Shown: positions 8,713 to 17,757 of the stretch, one piece after another
How positions within the stretch are numbered: position 1 is the stretch's first letter
Layout of the letters: each line of letters begins with the position of its first letter
Assembly: GCA_045599365.1 (NCBI GenBank)
Contig: JAZRVS010000032.1
Coordinates: forward strand, 1-64,000
Source: UBA1715 sp045599365
GTDB lineage: Bacteria; Bacteroidota; Bacteroidia; Bacteroidales; UBA1715
Direction of reading: 5' to 3'
DNA: 64,000 bases
The notes under the pieces: generated by a model
The model's database searches: none
The model's input: the letters and a program-made list of their open reading frames with translations, nothing else
Told to the model about the DNA's origin: nothing
Made by a program: the position numbers and the translations under genes

Positions 8713-11112
8713 TTAAATTTTCATAGTTAATTTTAGATTTAATCTGCGAGATGTTAAGTAATTTGGTACAGCGAAATATTTATTGGAAACATCTTCAATC
8801 CAGAAGTATGAAATTTTGTTGGCATTATCAAACAAATTGAAAATTTCCAATCCCAAAGCAAGGTTCTTTATTTTTGATTTGGATAGTTGTAATTTTTCAT
8901 CAATAAAAACATACAAAAATCCAATATCCAAACGGGTGTACGATGAAATTTTATAATCATCAAATTCTTCATATGTTGCTGTTGGTGTTGCAGTTGGAAT
9001 ATTCGTGCCAGCAATAAAGGTCATATTCATTTTCAAGCGTTCGCTACCAGGAAGAAAATCTTGGAAGAACATACTGAAATTGAGAAATTGATCGTTTGCG
9101 CGGCGAATTTCTTCCGTTGATTTATTGGCTAAATGTTCTCGTGCGCGCATAAGAGAAATGTTTATCCACGACTCTACACCAGGAACGAATTCCCCATTGA
9201 GTTTCGTATCTATACCTGTAATGTAGCCGTCGGCGCGTAGATTTGGATAATATGAAATGGTAACATTGTCAATGGTGTAGGGAATAACATCTCGGAGAAC
9301 CTTTGCATATAGTTCAGTATTCCAAAAAAAAGGTCTGCTCCATAGCGTAAGGTCTTGCGAGTATCCAAACACAAAATGTGTAGATTTCTGAGGTTTGATG
9401 TTAGTATAGAATCTTCCGCTATTATCCACCAGTTCCTTGAATTCTGTAGGTTGATAGTAGATGCCCGAAGCAAAGGAAATTCTATTGCTTTTTGCGTTGT
9501 TTGGTTTAAACAAAAATCTAATACGTGGATTCAATAAAATTTTTTCAGAATACGTGTCGTATGTACCACGTATGCCCGCATTAATTTTGAGTGTTGACTG
9601 TTGCTCGTTGTTGAAGTAAAATCTTCGTGATACTCCTGCGTAGGTTGCTCCAATCGTTTGATTGTGCGTTATTTTTGAATTTGCCGTGTTTTTCAGCAAA
9701 ATTGCTGTGTCGGAATAAGGATGGGCATAATTCGCGGAATCTATGTATGTCCACTCGTTGTACAACGCGTTATATTCCGATGAACTAATTGATGCGCCCC
9801 AGATTATGGATAGTGGTCCCAATATGTGGCAACCATCGTGCATAACGGTTATGTTATTTGTTTTGAGCTTGTTTCGTCCGTGTTCAAGGAAGCTTCCTAT
9901 TGCTAAAATTGCCGAGGAATCTTCAACTAATTTATCTCCGTTGTTAAAACTTTCGCTCAACCGGTACTGACTTAGCACATCAAAATTTTCATCTTCCAGT
10001 GCGTGATAATACAATGCCTTAAAGTCAAGTTTTGTTCGGTGTGAAGGCATATAACTGAGAGATAGCGAGTTACCCAAATTTTGGTAGGTGTACTTTTCTT
10101 CTCCTTCAAAATAAATAGTCATTTTGTACGATTTTGTTTGACTGCCAAAATCTGTCATTCGTTTGTCTGGTAGAAAAGAATAGGTGTTGTTTGCTCCATA
10201 AATCCAGTACGATAGTGTAAGTTTTGGGTTGATTTTGTATTTCATCAAACTTTGAAAATCGTAAAATACAGGTTTGTATTCCCCCGTTTCATCGAGTGTT
10301 TTGAGTACGAGTGATGTGTTTTTGTATCGTACACCAGCAAGAATACTGAATCTCTGAGACTTATCGGTACCTTGAGCAGTAATGTTTACATCCATAAAAC
10401 TTGCATCGGCCTGTATTTGAAACTCTTCAACGTCTTTGTATGTTACGTTTAAGACACTTGACATTTTGTCGCCGTAGTTGATGTCAAACCCACCGCTGGA
10501 AAAATCAACTCTGTCAACCATATACGGATTGATAATACTTAATCCTTCTTGTTTGTCGGAACGAGCCATCGTTGGTTTGAAGGCTGGGACCCCATTGACG
10601 TAAACCAAATTCTCGTCATAACTTCCACCACGTACTGAATATTGGGAACTTAGTTCAGATTTTGTATTTACACCAGCAAATGTTTTTAAACCGCCTTCTA
10701 TACCTGAAAGTGACAATCCTGTTATTGCAGTAGCCTTTTCCGATGAAAGACTTGTGATGTTTTCTTCAGCTTCTTTGTTGTATGATATTTTGACTTTGGG
10801 TATTTCAAATACGTTGATTTTCAGTACGGGAGAGTATGTTTTCTTTTCAGTCGTCAGTGTTATTTCTGTGGTATGATCAAAATAACCCATTTTACTAAAA
10901 AAAATGGTTGATTTTTGATTTAATGGAAGTTCAATCTGATAATGCCCATCTTCCTTGGTAATAACAAGCGAATTTGTTTCAGTGCACGAGATGGTTGCAA
11001 ACGGAATGGCATTCCCTTTTTGATCAACGACTTTCCCCTGCAGAATACCTTTGTCTTGTGCAAAAACAATGTTTGCAGCACAAAGAAAAAATATACAGAG
11101 AAATTGTTTCAT
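8713..11112 (-). CDS. TonB-dependent receptor with carboxypeptidase-regulatory-like domain
   Basis: From ATG 11112 the protein has 799 residues: signal peptide MKQFLCIFFLCAANIVFAQ, a beta-sandwich regulatory-like domain (GKVVDQKGNAIPFATI, to about residue 100), a plug domain (about 120-230, with YSVRGGSYDENLVYVNG), and a long beta-barrel ending in an aromatic/basic last strand (RLNLKLTMKI). Unlike SusC it lacks the RGRGT-type signature and is shorter, so it is a general TonB receptor or outer-membrane assembly-like protein; the ligand is unknown. A TATTTTTG box at 11124-11117 lies only five bases upstream of ATG 11112, so the mRNA may be almost leaderless, or the start is wrong; ATG 11127 is the alternative and would lie upstream of that box. 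Confidence 0.9.
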   Translation of the reverse strand: MKQFLCIFFLCAANIVFAQDKGILQGKVVDQKGNAIPFATISCTETNSLVITKEDGHYQIELPLNQKSTIFFSKMGYFDHTTEITLTTEKKTYSPVLKINVFEIPKVKISYNKEAEENITSLSSEKATAITGLSLSGIEGGLKTFAGVNTKSELSSQYSVRGGSYDENLVYVNGVPAFKPTMARSDKQEGLSIINPYMVDRVDFSSGGFDINYGDKMSSVLNVTYKDVEEFQIQADASFMDVNITAQGTDKSQRFSILAGVRYKNTSLVLKTLDETGEYKPVFYDFQSLMKYKINPKLTLSYWIYGANNTYSFLPDKRMTDFGSQTKSYKMTIYFEGEEKYTYQNLGNSLSLSYMPSHRTKLDFKALYYHALEDENFDVLSQYRLSESFNNGDKLVEDSSAILAIGSFLEHGRNKLKTNNITVMHDGCHILGPLSIIWGASISSSEYNALYNEWTYIDSANYAHPYSDTAILLKNTANSKITHNQTIGATYAGVSRRFYFNNEQQSTLKINAGIRGTYDTYSEKILLNPRIRFLFKPNNAKSNRISFASGIYYQPTEFKELVDNSGRFYTNIKPQKSTHFVFGYSQDLTLWSRPFFWNTELYAKVLRDVIPYTIDNVTISYYPNLRADGYITGIDTKLNGEFVPGVESWINISLMRAREHLANKSTEEIRRANDQFLNFSMFFQDFLPGSERLKMNMTFIAGTNIPTATPTATYEEFDDYKISSYTRLDIGFLYVFIDEKLQLSKSKIKNLALGLEIFNLFDNANKISYFWIEDVSNKYFAVPNYLTSRRLNLKLTMKI

Positions 11113-11116
11113 TCCA

Positions 11117-11124
11117 CAAAAATA
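11117..11124 (-). promoter_or_regulatory. possible -7 element close to the TonB receptor start
   Basis: TATTTTTG on the minus strand matches TAnnTTTG exactly, but it lies so near the start codon that it would imply a leaderless transcript. It may be a chance match in AT-rich DNA. Confidence 0.35.
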
Positions 11125-11228
11125 CATAAAACCAATTTAGAAACGATATAAAAGAAATGATATTATAAAATAGAATGGATAATAGTTTATATTTACAAAA
11201 AATTTGGGAGATACATATTTCGTTTAAG

Positions 11229-11699
11229 ATGAAGAAGATTTTAGTACTATTTGCTGTGGCGTTATTGTTTGTCTCGTGCGCAAAAAAAAATCCGATTGTT
11301 TTTCAAAAAAAAACAGATTTATTAGAAGTAACAGTAAGTCTTGATACCAATAATACGTTTCGTTATACTGCTAATAGTCCTATTGGCGCTGCATTTGATG
11401 AATCGGGAACATATAGTATTAAGGATTCGTTATTGATATTACAGTTTAAATATGACAATTACGAACATCTTTGTTATACAGTTCCGTTGACAAATGATAC
11501 TTCTATTATTGCAACGGTAGGAAATACGACATTCCTTTTCCCGACAGTAAAGGAAATTGAGGAATCAGGTTTTCATAGAACGGAAGCAGATATTATATTA
11601 GAATTGAATGAATTACAATCAAATTCTCAATTGCAAGATTCTATAGGGACTCGTTATTTAAAAATGATTTCAGGGGATTTGTCGTTAATTTTAAAATAG
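11229..11699 (+). CDS. small lipoprotein, function unknown
   Basis: Started at ATG 11229 the product has 156 residues with a lipoprotein signal: MKKILVLFAVALLFVSC, lipobox FVSC with Cys17. The reading frame extends 18 codons upstream, but only this start places the signal peptide correctly. The mature part is polar and looks beta-rich (alternating hydrophobics; LLEVTVSLDTNNTFRY, SGTYSIKDSLLILQF). I recognise no family with certainty; the GTYSIKDSLLIL pattern recalls small NlpE/copper-resistance-like or META-like lipoproteins, but this is weak. The stop is followed one base later by the TrmH-family gene, so the two are cotranscribed. Confidence 0.82.
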   Translation: MKKILVLFAVALLFVSCAKKNPIVFQKKTDLLEVTVSLDTNNTFRYTANSPIGAAFDESGTYSIKDSLLILQFKYDNYEHLCYTVPLTNDTSIIATVGNTTFLFPTVKEIEESGFHRTEADIILELNELQSNSQLQDSIGTRYLKMISGDLSLILK

Positions 11700-11700
11700 G

Positions 11701-12450
11701 ATGGAAATTAGTAAAAATAAGATAAAGTATTTTGCAACATTTGCTAAAAAGAAAATTCGAGATGAGTCGGGATTGTTTATCGTTGAGGGTAATAAAATGG
11801 TGGCAGAGTTGTTACAGACTGATTACCAGATAGAGGCGATAGTGGCGACAAAAGAGTGGCTTACAAACAATACGTTACGTTGTGAGTATTATGAGGCGAC
11901 ATACGAAGAAATAAGTAAAATTTCTTTATTGCAACATCCACAAGATGTGTGGGCTTTAGTAAGAAAGAAGTCTATTAGTTCTGATATTGTGTTGAACAAT
12001 TCATTGATATTGGCATTGGATGGTGTTCAAGATCCTGGAAATATGGGAACAATTATTCGGCTTGCCGATTGGTATGGGATATCACAAATTATTTGTTCAA
12101 AAGAATGTGTTGATGTGTATAATCCTAAGGTTGTTCAAGCTACAATGGGCGCAATTTATAGAGTGTCGGTTATTTATGTTGATTTATCTTTGTTTTTATC
12201 AAATCAAATAGATCAAGAAATATATATTGCTGATATGAGTGGCGAAAATGTATATACAACTGAATTAAAACAAAAGGCAATACTTGTAATGGGAAATGAA
12301 GGTAATGGTATTAGTGAAGAAGTTGCAAAAGTTGCGACAAAAAAAATTCATATTCCAACATTTAATGTGAACCAAACATCTGAATCACTTAATGTTGCAA
12401 TTGCGACAGCCGTGCTATGTTCTGAATTCAAAAGAAGAACAATCAATTAA
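11701..12450 (+). CDS. TrmH/SpoU family RNA 2'-O-methyltransferase
   Basis: The 249-residue protein has an N-terminal substrate-binding part (residues 1-90, GLFIVEGNKMVAELL) and a SPOUT methyltransferase domain. Motif 1 is DGVQDPGNMGTIIRLADW (about residues 104-121), motif 2 LVMGNEGNGISEEV (about 195-208), and motif 3 IPTFNVNQTSESLNVAIATAV (about 218-238, with SLNVAIA). This fits the RlmB/TrmH branch that methylates ribose 2'-OH in rRNA or tRNA using SAM; the exact target is not visible. It starts one base after the lipoprotein stop. Confidence 0.92.
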   Translation: MEISKNKIKYFATFAKKKIRDESGLFIVEGNKMVAELLQTDYQIEAIVATKEWLTNNTLRCEYYEATYEEISKISLLQHPQDVWALVRKKSISSDIVLNNSLILALDGVQDPGNMGTIIRLADWYGISQIICSKECVDVYNPKVVQATMGAIYRVSVIYVDLSLFLSNQIDQEIYIADMSGENVYTTELKQKAILVMGNEGNGISEEVAKVATKKIHIPTFNVNQTSESLNVAIATAVLCSEFKRRTIN

Positions 12451-12463
12451 AGATGAAAACTAT

Positions 12464-12603
12464 ATACAAGTTGGTCGCATAATTATTCTCAATTAGGCAT
12501 CAGCAGTTAGTTTTCAGTCTTGTTCCCATAATAGTAAGTTGATTACACAAAGAGATTTATCTGACGACTAATAATTGGCAACTAAATTACTATCAAGATG
12601 TAT
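12464..12603 (+). repeat. MITE-like dispersed repeat, copy B
   Basis: A 140-base element beginning ATACAAGTTGG and ending CAAGATGTAT, so its ends form imperfect inverted repeats. It is homologous along its length to copies A (7759-7885, inverted) and C (35864-36009). It fills most of the gap between two convergent genes, the TrmH-family gene and the GT4 gene. Confidence 0.85.
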
Positions 12604-12612
12604 ATCATTACC

Positions 12613-13731
12613 TTAAAGATTGTTATAAACTTCGATTGTATTTTTTGCGAAATTTTCTAAAGAGAATTTCTTCATTTGAATTAAACCTTCATCAACAAGG
12701 TGCGAACGAAGATTTGGATTTTCGTGTAAGTCAAGCATTGCTTGAGAAATACTTTCAATTTTGTATGGGTCAACGTAGTACCCTGCAGGTCCACCAACTT
12801 CAGGTAGAGAAGATGTGTTTGCTAAAATAGTTGGCGTTTTGCTTTTGAAAGCTTCTAAAATTGGAATGCCAAAACCTTCATATTTTGAAGGATATAAGAA
12901 AAATTCTGCACATTGGTACAAAATTGGCAACACATCATTTTCAATGTTAGAACGGAGTAGAATTCTGTCCTGTAAATTGTGAGTTTCTATATAAGCGAGT
13001 AATTTTTTATAGTATTCTCGACCTTTACCAACAATAACGAGAGGTATATCAATTTTATTACGGATTTCGTTGTAGGCTTCAACAAGGGTTAGAACATTTT
13101 TTCTATCCATAATTGCACCAACGTAAAGCATATACTTAGGGGGAATATTCAAATTCTTTAAAACTGTTTCTTTTTGTTGACTAGAGAATTCTTGGTCAAA
13201 AATATCGCTACACGTTTGGTAAACCACGTGAATTTTTTGAGGATTAACATTGAAATGTTTGATAATATCGTTTTTTGTTGCTTCGCTCGTTGCAATGATT
13301 GCGTTAGAATTGGTACAAGCGTTTTGCCACTTTAAATCGTATATTTTTTTATCAATCAATGGAAAATCGGCAGGAAATAATTTATAAATTAAGTCGTGAA
13401 TTGTAACAACAGATTTTATGTTTGTATTTTCAATTCCAATTGGAAGTTCATGACTTAAACCATGGTAAATATCAATGTCATTGTCAGCAAGCGAATTGAT
13501 GATAGTTCGCGTTCTCCAAACTGATTTTGATGTAAAAATACTAGGACAAACAACTTCAAAATTTTGGGTAAAAAAATAACTTTCTTCTTTGTATGTTACA
13601 GATGGTGTAAAAAGGATATATGAATTTTCTGGATAATATTGATATAAGCTACGAATTAAACTTCGGCTATAATTGCCGAGACCAGTTCCATTGTGAAACA
13701 ATCGTTTTGCATCAAATCCAATTCGTAACAT
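12613..13731 (-). CDS. GT4 family glycosyltransferase
   Basis: The 372-residue protein has a GT-B fold. The N-terminal domain begins LRIGFDAKRLFHNGTGLGNYSR (GTGLGNYS is the nucleotide-sugar loop of this subfamily); the C-terminal domain has KYMLYVGAIMDRKNVLTLVEAY (YVGAIMDRKN), LVIVGKGREY and the EX7E-type motif PSKYEGFGIPILEAF with the two glutamates. It resembles mannosyl-/glucosyltransferases of exopolysaccharide clusters. It is four bases downstream of the Fe-S protein gene and near Wzz and ligase genes, suggesting surface polysaccharide assembly. Donor and acceptor are not predictable. Confidence 0.93.
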   Translation of the reverse strand: MLRIGFDAKRLFHNGTGLGNYSRSLIRSLYQYYPENSYILFTPSVTYKEESYFFTQNFEVVCPSIFTSKSVWRTRTIINSLADNDIDIYHGLSHELPIGIENTNIKSVVTIHDLIYKLFPADFPLIDKKIYDLKWQNACTNSNAIIATSEATKNDIIKHFNVNPQKIHVVYQTCSDIFDQEFSSQQKETVLKNLNIPPKYMLYVGAIMDRKNVLTLVEAYNEIRNKIDIPLVIVGKGREYYKKLLAYIETHNLQDRILLRSNIENDVLPILYQCAEFFLYPSKYEGFGIPILEAFKSKTPTILANTSSLPEVGGPAGYYVDPYKIESISQAMLDLHENPNLRSHLVDEGLIQMKKFSLENFAKNTIEVYNNL

Positions 13732-13734
13732 ATC

Positions 13735-14451
13735 TTAAAAATTAGCTAAAATATTGACAATATGTATTGGTTTTATAGGAATATTGTTTCGTTCAACGTA
13801 CGCGTTGATATTCATTAAACAAGAGAATTCTGTTCCTGTAATATATTCTGCACCGGAATCTAAAGCATATCGAACTTTTTGTTCAACCATAGCAGAGGAA
13901 ATGTCTTTTTGCTTTATTGAGAATGTGCCACCAAAACCGCAACAAGTTGTACTTTCCTCCATTTCAACGATTTCAATTCCTTTAACATTTTGCAAAAGAG
14001 TGCGTGGCTCTGTTGTCATTCCGTATTCACGAAGAGCCGAACACGAGTCATGAACAGTCACTTTGCCGTTGAAAGTAGAACCTAAATCGGTAATATTTAG
14101 AACATTTACGAGAAAATCACAAATGTCAAATAGTCTATTGGAAAGGTTTTGTGCTTGAAGTTTTTCTTCTTCGTTGTCGAACAAATCTGCGTAGCGTCGT
14201 TTTATGAACCCAGTACAAGAACCACCTGGACTTACAATATAATTAGAACCAGTAAAGTCTTTTAAAAATTTACGAGCCAATTCTTTGGATTGACTTGTAT
14301 ATCCACTATTAAATTGTGGCTGTCCGCAACACGTTTGATTTTGATCGTAGTGAATATTACAACCAACATGTTTCAATATTTTTATCAAATTTTCTCCAAT
14401 TAGAGGTTCAATTTGATCAACAAAGCACGGAATAAATAGATCTACTTCCAT
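13735..14451 (-). CDS. CCG-type (Fe-S)-binding protein, LutA/YkgE-like
   Basis: From ATG 14451 the product has 238 residues and starts MEVDLFIPCFVDQ, as LutA/YkgE-type proteins do. It has two cysteine-rich CCG motifs, TCCGQPQFNSG (about residues 40-50) and TCCGFGGTFSIK (about 185-196), which bind an Fe-S cluster as in heterodisulfide-reductase-like subunits. LutA acts with LutB and LutC in lactate oxidation, but neither neighbour is present here, so the role is uncertain. The upstream frame to 14577 is rejected: a -7 box (TACATTTG) at 14469-14476 would start transcription between the two starts. Confidence 0.9.
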   Translation of the reverse strand: MEVDLFIPCFVDQIEPLIGENLIKILKHVGCNIHYDQNQTCCGQPQFNSGYTSQSKELARKFLKDFTGSNYIVSPGGSCTGFIKRRYADLFDNEEEKLQAQNLSNRLFDICDFLVNVLNITDLGSTFNGKVTVHDSCSALREYGMTTEPRTLLQNVKGIEIVEMEESTTCCGFGGTFSIKQKDISSAMVEQKVRYALDSGAEYITGTEFSCLMNINAYVERNNIPIKPIHIVNILANF

Positions 14452-14468
14452 CAAAAAATCTTTATTTG

Positions 14469-14476
14469 CAAATGTA
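14469..14476 (-). promoter_or_regulatory. -7 element of the Fe-S protein gene
   Basis: TACATTTG on the minus strand is an exact TAnnTTTG match 18 bases upstream of ATG 14451 and decides that start. It lies between the stop of the ligase gene (14517) and the Fe-S gene. Confidence 0.55.
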
Positions 14477-14516
14477 ATTATTTTGCTTTTAAAAAAAGTG
14501 GCGAAATGTAAAAGAA

Positions 14517-15947
14517 TTATAGTGATGCTGTTTTTTCTTTTACATCGTAAGAAACAATTATTGCAATGAATCCCCAAAATAGAGATGCAACTTTGTCCAT
14601 ATCAAGAAAATCATTCAAAAATGCGTGTAGATAATAGGTTATTAGTCCCAGTAGTAAGAGCAGTACGGTTTCTTTTATCCGTTCGTTTTGTGTTTGATTG
14701 TACAAATTGAATCCAATAATTAAAACGGTAATGAGAATTGCCACAAAAGATAAACAGCCTAATAAACCTGCATCAGCCAATAATCCTAAATATTCGCTAT
14801 GAGCGTTTCCTCCATTTGCGGCATTGGTGCTAATTACGGTTTTATCTTCCGAATGTTGAAATGGTGCATAAAGAAACATATATGTGCCTGGTCCGAATCC
14901 GCAAATAGGGCGTTCTTGAAACATTCGTATGGCGCTCTTCCAACGATTTATTCGTTCTGTGTTGGAATCGTCAGATGAGGTATTACTCACCGATTTTAGA
15001 TGCGATAGGAAGTCTGTGCTTGAAACTTCGGTATTTTTTGACATTTTGTACATAATGTCATTATAAAATGGAGCGATGAGCAAAATAGCGCATAAACCTG
15101 TAATAATGAGTGTTTTTATTTTTATGCGAAGTTTTAAAACTATCCATAATGCAAATACCGCTAAAATCCCTAGCCAAGCAGCTCGTGTATATGAAAATAG
15201 TAATGCAGTGCAAAGCAATAGTAGTAAAAGTATGTTGAAAAATCTAAAACTAAAGTTGTTCCTTGATTGTTTTATTACAATAAACATTGCTGGTATTAGA
15301 AGAGCCAATGAAGCGCCATACGAAGTGTGATCTTTGAAAAAAGGTTGCATCACTCGGTATGATGCATCATGCGAAAAATATGATGCTGAGTGAATTATTA
15401 GGGTATATGTGATTACAATGGAAAATCCTAAAACGTAAGCTAAAATATATTTTATGATGTTCTTTTCATCGACAACGAATTGCGTTACAATGAAATAAAA
15501 ACAAACGATAAACCAAATTCTAGTTAGTAAATATTTGAAAGAAACTATCGGCATTTCGGATAATAACGAGGTGATGAAGAGCCAACCTAAGTAGATGTAT
15601 ATACAAATGCTAACAGGATGTTTGAGGATTTCTTTGTCAAATTTTTTTTCGCTAATAAGTTTTAGAAAAAAAATTACCATTGTTAAAAACAAAAATGGTT
15701 CAGTTGGCAAACTCATATTGAGAGGCGTGTTGGGGATAAATTCCGATAGTTCTACAGATAGTGGCGTAAAGAACATTATGAGAATCAGCAATTTGTCTAA
15801 TGCAAAAAACGATAGAAAGCACAACGCAAGAACGAAAGGTACTAATGAAACGAGATAGGATTCATTCCAAATACCAATCATACTTGCGACGATGAAAACT
15901 ATTGCCGCAATGTAGGTGGAAATGATTTTTTTTTGTTCTGAAATCAC
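14517..15947 (-). CDS. O-antigen ligase/polymerase family membrane protein
   Basis: The 476-residue protein starts at GTG 15947, sharing a G with the stop of the chain-length gene (TAGTG). It has about ten to twelve hydrophobic helices spread through residues 10-280 and 395-465, and a large hydrophilic loop near residues 290-385. This loop contains the Wzy_C signature around FGPGTYMFLYAPF and an HSEYLGLLADAGLLG segment, whose His and Glu are conserved in O-antigen ligases (WaaL) and polymerases (Wzy). Together with the Wzz-like protein it points to assembly of a surface glycan. Ligase and polymerase cannot be told apart from sequence alone. Confidence 0.9.
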   Translation of the reverse strand: MISEQKKIISTYIAAIVFIVASMIGIWNESYLVSLVPFVLALCFLSFFALDKLLILIMFFTPLSVELSEFIPNTPLNMSLPTEPFLFLTMVIFFLKLISEKKFDKEILKHPVSICIYIYLGWLFITSLLSEMPIVSFKYLLTRIWFIVCFYFIVTQFVVDEKNIIKYILAYVLGFSIVITYTLIIHSASYFSHDASYRVMQPFFKDHTSYGASLALLIPAMFIVIKQSRNNFSFRFFNILLLLLLCTALLFSYTRAAWLGILAVFALWIVLKLRIKIKTLIITGLCAILLIAPFYNDIMYKMSKNTEVSSTDFLSHLKSVSNTSSDDSNTERINRWKSAIRMFQERPICGFGPGTYMFLYAPFQHSEDKTVISTNAANGGNAHSEYLGLLADAGLLGCLSFVAILITVLIIGFNLYNQTQNERIKETVLLLLLGLITYYLHAFLNDFLDMDKVASLFWGFIAIIVSYDVKEKTASL

Positions 15948-16978
15948 TATTCTTGAACTTCTTTTTCCAACTCTTCTTTACGATGAAAATCGTTGACGAG
16001 TTCTATGAAAACGAGAACTATGAACGTAAATATAAATGTAGCAAGAGTTGTTATTCCGACAATGATTGTACGTTTTGGCTTAGCTTTTTTGTCTGGAACT
16101 TGAGCCTTGTTCACAACGAAATAGTGACTTAATGTTTGTTCTGCATCAACCTTGGCTTCTTTATATTTTTGATTTAATGCACTTAAATTTTCGCTTTCAA
16201 ATTCCAAGAAATCTCGAAGAGAAACATAGGCTGCGCCATATTTAGCTAACGTATCAAGTTGAGATTTTACTCGTTCCGCTCCTTTTGTGTTCCCTGATGC
16301 AACAGCTTGAGCGTAAGCTTCGTTTACGACTTCAGATTGTGATTCATAGTCGTAAATACCTTTCAACATAATTTGTTGTAGAGAGTCTTTATAGAGAGAA
16401 ATTTGTGCTTCTTTTGCTTTGTATTCGTTTTCAACAATTCTCATTGTCTCTTTTGCACGTTTCTGTTCCATTTGGTTCATAATGGTATCAATTAAAGCAG
16501 CAAGATCGTTTGCCATTAAAGCCGCGGTATCTGGGTTTGCATCAAGAACAGAAATTTCAACAGCCATATATTCTGTGCGTTTAGCAGAAATACGTTTGTT
16601 GTATTTTTTTAACATTTTGTCATTTGGATGGGAAACAGTGGCAGAATCAATGCCGTAGTGTTGCCATAAGTTATGTTTTTGAATCATTTTGGTTCGTAAC
16701 TCATCGCTGTTTAGAACTTGAAGAAGTTGTTCTGTTTCTTTGTCTTCACCATAAATAGATTCAATTTTTGCCGCATCTTTTACTTTGATGTGTTCCGAAA
16801 TAGGAAGTGATGGTGCAGGATACACAACGACAGACGAACGATATAACGGAGTTATAAGTAAAGAAATTATAATGGCAACTACGGCACCAATAATCGTTGT
16901 TATAAAAAGAGGTTTTTTGTACTGAAAAACTTTGAAAATCAAATCGTGAGATTCAAAAGAGTAGCGATTATTTTCCAT
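15947..16978 (-). CDS. Wzz-like polysaccharide chain-length determinant protein
   Basis: From ATG 16978 the protein has 343 residues with the PCP topology: an N-terminal membrane helix (about residues 24-46, LFITTIIGAVVAIIISLL), a periplasmic part rich in coiled-coil helices (about 150-290), and a second membrane helix near 310-332, preceded by AQVPDKKAKPKR (the Pro-rich motif typical of Wzz). No cytoplasmic kinase domain follows. The frame extends 11 codons further upstream into the kinase gene, but ATG 16978 sits one base before the kinase stop is reached on this strand and gives the usual short cytoplasmic lead. It regulates glycan chain length, probably with the adjacent ligase/polymerase. 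Confidence 0.9.
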   Translation of the reverse strand: MENNRYSFESHDLIFKVFQYKKPLFITTIIGAVVAIIISLLITPLYRSSVVVYPAPSLPISEHIKVKDAAKIESIYGEDKETEQLLQVLNSDELRTKMIQKHNLWQHYGIDSATVSHPNDKMLKKYNKRISAKRTEYMAVEISVLDANPDTAALMANDLAALIDTIMNQMEQKRAKETMRIVENEYKAKEAQISLYKDSLQQIMLKGIYDYESQSEVVNEAYAQAVASGNTKGAERVKSQLDTLAKYGAAYVSLRDFLEFESENLSALNQKYKEAKVDAEQTLSHYFVVNKAQVPDKKAKPKRTIIVGITTLATFIFTFIVLVFIELVNDFHRKEELEKEVQE

Positions 16979-16979
16979 G

Positions 16980-17594
16980 TTATTTGAATAAGCCAAAAAG
17001 TTCTGCGTCAATTCTGTTAATTATTTTGCTAAAATCGGAAGGATTATCAATAAAATTGATTGAGTCTGTGTCAATGATAAGAGTACGACCATCGTACGAT
17101 TTAATCCACGTATCGTATCTTCGATTTAAACTTTCTAAGTAATCAATACGAATGGCATTTTCGTACTCACGACCTTTGCATTGAATTCGTCTTACCAAAG
17201 TTGGAATGGATGCTTTAAGGTAAATTAACAAATCTGGTGTTTGTGTTAATTGTTCTATTTGACGGAACAAGGAAAAATAAGTTTCAAAATCTCGAGTTGC
17301 CATTAATCCCATCCCATGAAGATTTGGTGCGAAAATATACGCGTCTTCGTATATCGTTCTGTCTTGAATTACATCCTTACCCGAATTACGAATATTCATA
17401 ATACTTTGCAATCTATTGTGCAAATATGAAATTTGGACGTTGAATGCCCAAGCTTTCATATCTTGATAAAAATCGTTTAAGTATGGATTATCATCAACAA
17501 CTTCGTAGTTTGCTTCCCAGTTGTAATGTTTTGCCAACATTCCTGTTAATGTTGTTTTTCCAACGCCAATGTTTCCTGCAACAGCTATATGCAT
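16980..17594 (-). CDS. deoxynucleoside kinase
   Basis: The 204-residue enzyme has the P-loop GNIGVGKTT (residues 7-15), the VDDNPYLNDFY segment, the DRTIYEDAYIF block (DR[ST] motif, about residues 78-88) and a lid-region YLKASIPTLVRRIQCKGREYE (residues about 126-146, visible as RRIQCKGRE). It phosphorylates deoxyadenosine, deoxycytidine or deoxyguanosine for nucleotide salvage in the cytoplasm. It is first in a minus-strand unit with the Wzz-like and ligase genes; the link is probably only positional. A -7 box lies at 17615-17622. Confidence 0.93.
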   Translation of the reverse strand: MHIAVAGNIGVGKTTLTGMLAKHYNWEANYEVVDDNPYLNDFYQDMKAWAFNVQISYLHNRLQSIMNIRNSGKDVIQDRTIYEDAYIFAPNLHGMGLMATRDFETYFSLFRQIEQLTQTPDLLIYLKASIPTLVRRIQCKGREYENAIRIDYLESLNRRYDTWIKSYDGRTLIIDTDSINFIDNPSDFSKIINRIDAELFGLFK

Positions 17595-17614
17595 ATCAAA
17601 AAATATTTAGTATG

Positions 17615-17622
17615 CAAAGTTA
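17615..17622 (-). promoter_or_regulatory. -7 element of the deoxynucleoside kinase-wzz-ligase unit
   Basis: TAACTTTG on the minus strand, an exact TAnnTTTG match, 21 bases upstream of ATG 17594. Confidence 0.55.
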
Positions 17623-17725
17623 CAAAAAGTATGTGAAATTAAAAATTCAAATAGCGACACAATTACATTTTATGAAAGAAATATGAATTTAGCGTTAAGC
17701 GATGTCATAGATTGCCAAATTTATG

Positions 17726-17733
17726 TACCTTTG
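17726..17733 (+). promoter_or_regulatory. -7 element of pheT
   Basis: TACCTTTG, followed by CGTG; the same 12-mer TACCTTTGCGTG occurs before thrS. It lies 25 bases upstream of the pheT ATG. Confidence 0.6.
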
Positions 17734-17757
17734 CGTGACTAAAATTATAGGTATAAT

